Source: Planctomycetota bacterium (GTDB lineage Bacteria; Planctomycetota; PLA2; JAEUHO01). Taken from it: 64,000 nt of DNA. Location of the stretch: positions 124,001 to 188,000 of the forward strand of contig JAJDEN010000005.1 in assembly GCA_029259775.1 (NCBI GenBank), in the 5' to 3' direction. The notes under the pieces are model-generated. The model made no database searches. It had not been told where the DNA came from and saw nothing but the letters and a program-made list of their open reading frames with translations. Both the position numbers and the translations under genes were made by a program. This document shows positions 59,933-64,000 of this stretch, piece by piece. How positions within the stretch are numbered: the first letter of the stretch is position 1; every line of letters begins with the position of its first letter.

Positions 59933-61306
59933 CTAGCCGAGTCCTGCGAGCTTGCCTTTGCTGTCACCGATGGCCGTGACCTTGGCGCCCGCACGCTCGA
60001 GCATCGAGACGTAGAGGTTGCCGAGCGGCGTCCAGCGCGGATAGCGCACGTGGCGCCCGGTCTTCAGCGTGCCGCCGCCACCTCCGGCGAGCAGCACCGG
60101 CAGGTTGTCGTGGTTGTGGCGGTTGCCGTCGCCGATGCCGCTGCCGAGCACGATCATCGAGTTGTCGAGCAACGTGCCTTCGCCCTCCTTCACGCCCTTC
60201 ATCTTGGCGAGCAGGTAGGCGTACTGCGACACGTGGAAGTGGTTGATGCGCTTGACGTCCTCGATCTTCTGCTTGTTGCCCCCGTGGTGCGTCAAGCCGT
60301 GGTGCGCGCCACGCACGCCAATCCACGGGAAGGACGCATTGCTGCCGCCGTTGGCCAGCATGAACGTGGCGACGCGCGTTGTGTCGGTCTGGAACGCCAG
60401 CACGAGCAGGTCCATCATCAGGCGCATGTGCTCGCGGCGATCGCCCGGCACGCCGGCGGGCACGTCGAAATCCGCCGCCGGGTCCTTGCCGGCCTTGCGC
60501 TCGTCTTCGCTGCGCTCGATGCGCCGCTCGATGTCGCGCAGGCCCGAGAGGTACTCCTCGAGCTTGGCGCGATCCGCGACGCCGATCTTCTTCTTCAGCG
60601 CACGCGCGTCGCGGCCCACGAAGTCGAGCACGCTCTTGCGACGTCGGAGGCGCTTCGCGCGCGCCTCCTTCGACTCGCCGGGCTTGCCGTCGTTGAACAG
60701 GCGCTCGAAGACGAGGCGCGGGTTGATCTCCTTGGCGACCGGCGTGGTCGGCGTGCGCCAGGACATGTTGGACGAATACGCGCAGGAGTAGCCGGAGTCG
60801 CAGTTGCCGCTCTGGCGGCCGCCCTCGATCCCGAGCTCGACTGAGGCGAAGCGCGTGGCCGCACCGATCTTCTGCGCGGCGACCTGATCGGCGGAGACGC
60901 CGACACGGATGTTGGCGCCCTTCGTCTTGACGGGATGCGCGCACGTGAGGAACACCGCGACGGAGCGCGCGTGATCCCCTGGCCCATCGCCGTGCGCGCG
61001 TGCCTGGTCCTGTGCCAAGCCCGAGAGCACGAGCAGGTCCTTCTTGTGCGGCTCCAGCGACGTCAACGAGGCCGGCAGCACGTACTCGGCGCCCTCGGCC
61101 TTCGGCGTCCAGTCCTGCATGTGCGCGCCGTTGGGGAAGTACATCCACGCCAGCCGCTGCGGGTGCGTACCGGGCGCGGCATCTTCAGCGCCGGCTGCCC
61201 GCAGGAGCGGCACGCCCATGGCGTCCAGCAAGGGCAGCGCGACGGCGGTCCCCAGGCCGCGCAAGACGGCTCGGCGGCTCAAGGCGGTTCGCAGGGTGCG
61301 GCTCAT
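59933..61306 (-). CDS. DUF1552 protein with Tat signal
   Basis: 457 residues. The N-terminus SRRAVLRGLGTAVALPLLDAM is a twin-arginine signal. Family blocks: RLAWMYFPNGAHMQDWTP, DLLVLSGLAQDQARAHGDGPGDHARSVAVFLTCAHPVKT, SVELGIEGGRQSGNCDSGYSCAYSSNMSWRTPTTPVAKEINPRLVFERLF, and SMIVLGSGIGDGNRHNHDNLPVLLAGG. The function of DUF1552 is unknown; it is sulfatase/alkaline-phosphatase-like in outline and occurs with DUF1592 cytochromes mainly in Planctomycetota and Verrucomicrobiota. The start at 61306 has GGAGGA 5 bases upstream and overlaps the DUF1592 stop. Confidence 0.88.
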   Translation of the reverse strand: MSRTLRTALSRRAVLRGLGTAVALPLLDAMGVPLLRAAGAEDAAPGTHPQRLAWMYFPNGAHMQDWTPKAEGAEYVLPASLTSLEPHKKDLLVLSGLAQDQARAHGDGPGDHARSVAVFLTCAHPVKTKGANIRVGVSADQVAAQKIGAATRFASVELGIEGGRQSGNCDSGYSCAYSSNMSWRTPTTPVAKEINPRLVFERLFNDGKPGESKEARAKRLRRRKSVLDFVGRDARALKKKIGVADRAKLEEYLSGLRDIERRIERSEDERKAGKDPAADFDVPAGVPGDRREHMRLMMDLLVLAFQTDTTRVATFMLANGGSNASFPWIGVRGAHHGLTHHGGNKQKIEDVKRINHFHVSQYAYLLAKMKGVKEGEGTLLDNSMIVLGSGIGDGNRHNHDNLPVLLAGGGGGTLKTGRHVRYPRWTPLGNLYVSMLERAGAKVTAIGDSKGKLAGLG

Positions 61307-63714
61307 CGCTCTCCTCCGGCGGTACGACGCATGGTAAAGGCATCCGTGGCCACGATCGCGTGGATGAAGCTCGAGAAGCGCAGACGCTGCGTGCGGGCCT
61401 CTTCCACGATCCGTAGTACCGCCGGGCGGTCGTAGGGTTCCAGGCCCCGTCCGAGGGCGTAGGTCAGCAGTTTCTCGGCGAAGCAGCGCGGGAAGCCGGG
61501 ATCGTCCCGCAAGATCTGGCGCAGTTCCTTGGGCCCCGCAAACGAGCGCCCATCGGGCAGCGTGCCGCTGCTGTCGACCTTCACGGCGCCGTCTCGGACC
61601 CGGACGGCCCCCACGGGGTCGAAGCCCTCCAGGCCGTAGCCGAGGTTGTCCATGCGGTCGTGGCAGACGGCACACGAGGGATCCTCGCGATGCTTCTGCA
61701 GCCGCTCGCGCAACGTGAGCTTGATCAGGGCAGGATCCTCCATCTCGAGCGCGCCCACGCCCGGCGGCGGCGGCGGCGGCGGGGTGCCGAGGATCTCCTC
61801 CATCAGCCACTTGCCACGCTGCACCGGCGAGGTGCGCGTCGGATACGACGTCAGGGTCAGGATCGACGCATGCCCCAGCAAGCCCCCGCGCTTGCCGCCG
61901 ACGAGCGGGACGCGTCGGAAGCCCTTGCCGGCGAGGTCCCCCATGCCGTAGTGCTTGGCCAGGAGCGGGTCGACGTAGGTGAACGGTGCGTCGAGCAGGT
62001 CGAGGATGCTGCGGTCTTCGCGCACGACCGCCTGGAAGAGCAGTTCGGTCTCGCGCCGCATCGACGCGCGCAGTTGCTCGTCGAACGTCTTGAAGCGGCC
62101 GGGGTCGGGCGCGGCGATGTCGAGCCGACGCAGCTCCAGCCACTGGACGGCGAAGTTCTCGACGAGCGCGCCGGCCCGCCGGTGGTCCAGCATGCGCGCG
62201 ACCTGATCGTGCAGGTGGGCTCGCAGGGTGCCCGCGTCGGCCAGGTCGTCGAGCTCCTGATCCGGGATGCTGCTCCAGAGGAAGTAGGCCAGGCGCGAAG
62301 CCAACTGGTGGTCGTCGAGCGGCAGCGCCTTGGTCCCCGGACCCGAGCGCGCATCGAGCTCGACCCGGAAGAGGAAGTGCGGCGACACGAGGACGGCCTG
62401 CAGCGCAACCTGCACCGCGCCCGTGAAGGGTTCCCCCTCGGCCATGACGCGCATGACCAGGCCGACGTGCTTCTCGATCTCCACGGCGCTAGGCGGCCGG
62501 CGGTAGGCACGCCGAAGCAACTTCTCGAAGACCACCTCCGCGCAGGCGCGCTCCTCGCCCGGCGCGGGTTCGCACGGGATGATGGCGCGGTGCGTGGCAG
62601 GCAGGGAAGCGGCTGCCCCCTCGAGCGGCCCCTGCACCTCGACCCAGTGGATGAACAGGTTGCGATCACGCTGCTTGGGGTCGGGATGGCGCGGCTTGTA
62701 GTAGTCGTTGACGAACGCCGCGGCGACGTCGTAGGTGCCCGCAGAAATACGCGCCTTGACCTCGTAGGTCTTCGGATCCCCCACGATCGCCTTCACGGCA
62801 TGGCTCGCGAGCACGCGCCGGTCGAGGCGCACGGTCATGCGCGCGGGTTCGGGACCGGCCTGCTGCGCCGACGCGTGCACGCGCACCACGTACGTACCCG
62901 TCCGACGGAAGCGCATGCTCTTGCGCACCTCGCCGTTCGAGAAGAAGAACGCGCCCTCGCTCGCGGCACGTCCACCGCCGAGGATCGCAAGGTGCTCCGC
63001 CGCATGACGCCGCGCGTTCGGCGCATTCGGATCGATGACGACGAGCGCCTTGTCACTGATGCGCTCGGCCGCGTCGAGGTACTTCTCGAAGAGGATCGGA
63101 GGCAGCGAGAGGACGTCGCCGATGTGATCGAAGCCGTAGCCGACGTCGTCGCTCGGAAACGTGCGCGACGTGTCGAAGTCCACGCCGAGCAGGTCCTTGA
63201 CCGTGCGCTGGTACTCGTAGCGGTTGAGCCGGCGCATGGTCACGCGACCCGGGTCGGGCGGCGCCGCTGCCCACGCGGCGGCGAGCGCGTCCGTCCACCA
63301 CGTGCTGAAGGCCTTGCGAGCTGCCTCGTCCGGGCGAGGCTCCCCCGGCGGCGGCATCAGCCCGCCCGCCACATGGTTCGCCAGGTGCTCCGCGAGCACG
63401 GCTTCCTCCCGGAGCACTCCGGCCGTGGGCGGCGCGTCGCTGGAGGCCCAGAGGTCGAGATCGAGGGAACCCTCGGGTTCGGCGCCGCTGTGGCACCCCA
63501 CGCAGTAGTCGCCCAGCATCGGCTGGATGCGGGTCCGCCACGCGGCGGTCTGAGCCAGCTCGGCGGCCGACGGCCCCTGCGCCACATCGTGGCTGGAGGT
63601 TGCGGGCGGCTCGGCGTCGCCGCAGCCCATCAGCAGGACAACCAGCAGGAGGGCGCTGCACGCCGTCGGCGTACGGGCGGGCAGAGGGGGGCGCGGTCGA
63701 TGCTTCATCGGCAC
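61303..63714 (-). CDS. Planctomycete cytochrome lipoprotein, DUF1587/1592/1588/1585 multidomain
   Basis: 803 residues. Lipobox LLMGC (Cys31), a haem c motif CVGCH (71-75) in the N-terminal cytochrome-like domain, RRLNRYEYQRTVKDLLGVD (DUF1587), PCEPAPGEERACAEVVFEKLLRRAYRRPP (DUF1595), RLAYFLWSSIPDQELDDLADAGTL (DUF1592), VGGKRGGLLGHASILTLTSYPTRTSPVQRGKWLMEEILGTPPPPPPP (DUF1588) with a second CxxCH (CAVCH), and LLTYALGRGLEPYD (DUF1585). Order is as in the family. It is exported and lipid-anchored. Function unproven; redox coupling with the DUF1552 partner is likely. The GTG start at 63714 is favoured by a TACCCT box 8 bases upstream. Confidence 0.92.
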   Translation of the reverse strand: MPMKHRPRPPLPARTPTACSALLLVVLLMGCGDAEPPATSSHDVAQGPSAAELAQTAAWRTRIQPMLGDYCVGCHSGAEPEGSLDLDLWASSDAPPTAGVLREEAVLAEHLANHVAGGLMPPPGEPRPDEAARKAFSTWWTDALAAAWAAAPPDPGRVTMRRLNRYEYQRTVKDLLGVDFDTSRTFPSDDVGYGFDHIGDVLSLPPILFEKYLDAAERISDKALVVIDPNAPNARRHAAEHLAILGGGRAASEGAFFFSNGEVRKSMRFRRTGTYVVRVHASAQQAGPEPARMTVRLDRRVLASHAVKAIVGDPKTYEVKARISAGTYDVAAAFVNDYYKPRHPDPKQRDRNLFIHWVEVQGPLEGAAASLPATHRAIIPCEPAPGEERACAEVVFEKLLRRAYRRPPSAVEIEKHVGLVMRVMAEGEPFTGAVQVALQAVLVSPHFLFRVELDARSGPGTKALPLDDHQLASRLAYFLWSSIPDQELDDLADAGTLRAHLHDQVARMLDHRRAGALVENFAVQWLELRRLDIAAPDPGRFKTFDEQLRASMRRETELLFQAVVREDRSILDLLDAPFTYVDPLLAKHYGMGDLAGKGFRRVPLVGGKRGGLLGHASILTLTSYPTRTSPVQRGKWLMEEILGTPPPPPPPGVGALEMEDPALIKLTLRERLQKHREDPSCAVCHDRMDNLGYGLEGFDPVGAVRVRDGAVKVDSSGTLPDGRSFAGPKELRQILRDDPGFPRCFAEKLLTYALGRGLEPYDRPAVLRIVEEARTQRLRFSSFIHAIVATDAFTMRRTAGGER

Positions 63715-63728
63715 GAAGGGCCAGGGTA
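63715..63728 (-). promoter_or_regulatory. DUF1592 gene -10 box
   Basis: Minus-strand TACCCT (63723-63728), 8 bases, then GTG (63714). Confidence 0.35.
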
Positions 63729-63924
63729 CGGGCAGAGGCGCGATCCCCGAGCATCACGTGCCCGGGAAGCGGCCCGGCAGGACGTACCCCCGCGGACACG
63801 TGGGGTTTCGGTCCAGGCCAGGGTGGGAATTGGATGTTGCCGAGGGGCGCCCCCCGGCGCGTAGAGTGGGGCTGGTGGTGTTGGCGAGGACGTCGGCAGG
63901 GCAACCACCATTGGAGTTGATGAC

Positions 63925-64000
63925 GTGGCCGAGCCTGCCGGACCCCGCATCCTCGTGATATCCAGCCATGAGCAGGCGATGCTGCGCTCTGTCGAGGCCC
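63925..64000 (+). CDS. Possible receiver-domain protein (3' truncated)
   Basis: From GTG 63925 the frame reads PRILVISSHEQAMLRSVEA and runs off the right edge. The pattern resembles the first strand and helix of a response regulator receiver. The acidic pair normally found after the strand is replaced by SSHE, so it could be a degenerate receiver. GGAG lies 8 bases upstream. Only 25 codons are visible. Confidence 0.45.
   Translation, partial: MAEPAGPRILVISSHEQAMLRSVEA

Overview
The window is GC-rich (by eye about two thirds G+C), densely coded and bacterial. It most resembles a member of the Planctomycetota. The evidence is a DUF1552 / DUF1592-cytochrome gene pair (59.9-63.7 kb), a sugar dehydrogenase-diheme fusion, a protein fusing long repeats to a pseudopilin-type C-terminus, and an ECF sigma factor overlapping a membrane VWA protein. 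I cannot place it to genus. A recurrent feature is a -10-like TANNNT box 6-9 nt before the ATG or GTG of at least 13 genes, usually without a Shine-Dalgarno, which suggests widespread leaderless transcription.

Layout. 0-2.6 kb: three tandem paralogues of a LolA-fold periplasmic protein (the first cut by the window edge). 2.6-13.4 kb: housekeeping genes mutL, holA, a CPBP protease, ubiE/menG, ruvB, a SpoIID-like protein, a PAS/histidine kinase/receiver hybrid preceded by a MITE-like repeat, and tgt. 13.4-25.8 kb: an SH3-like secreted protein, an aminotransferase plus membrane protein pair, the coupled operon lipA - SAM hydrolase - larC, a GT4 glycosyltransferase, a threonine aldolase, a large secreted protein and a second aminotransferase. 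25.9-31.7 kb: a membrane protein, a propeller-like lipoprotein, a coiled-coil tail-anchored protein, tRNA-Ala(GGC), and a cobalamin riboswitch controlling a secreted lipoprotein.

31.7-35.5 kb: an NfeD protease / NfeD / FloA (flotillin) operon, followed by a 32-bp tandem hairpin repeat and a 172-bp MITE with perfect 17-bp ends. 35.8-40.0 kb: lolD and lolC/E, an RseB-like protein and a small membrane protein. 40.3-43.7 kb: an rplC outside its usual operon, two unknown proteins (one with a histone H1-like Lys/Ala/Pro tail) and a PilZ protein.

43.9-54.7 kb is the most interesting region: a type II fatty-acid/polyketide-like biosynthetic cluster. It carries a methyltransferase-like gene, an enoyl-reductase-like SDR, a flavin halogenase-family enzyme, and then a tightly overlapping operon: an acyl carrier protein fused to a zinc ribbon, an intact ketosynthase, a Cys-less ketosynthase, a dehydratase, a second intact ketosynthase, FabG, a dedicated AcpS, a second dehydratase and a second Cys-less ketosynthase. 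Together these could prime, extend, reduce, dehydrate and perhaps halogenate or methylate an acyl chain. The product is unknown; it lacks the radical SAM and desaturase genes expected for ladderane lipids.

54.7-64 kb: a sugar dehydrogenase-diheme fusion, the sigma/VWA pair, the DUF1552/DUF1592 pair and the start of a possible response regulator at the right edge.
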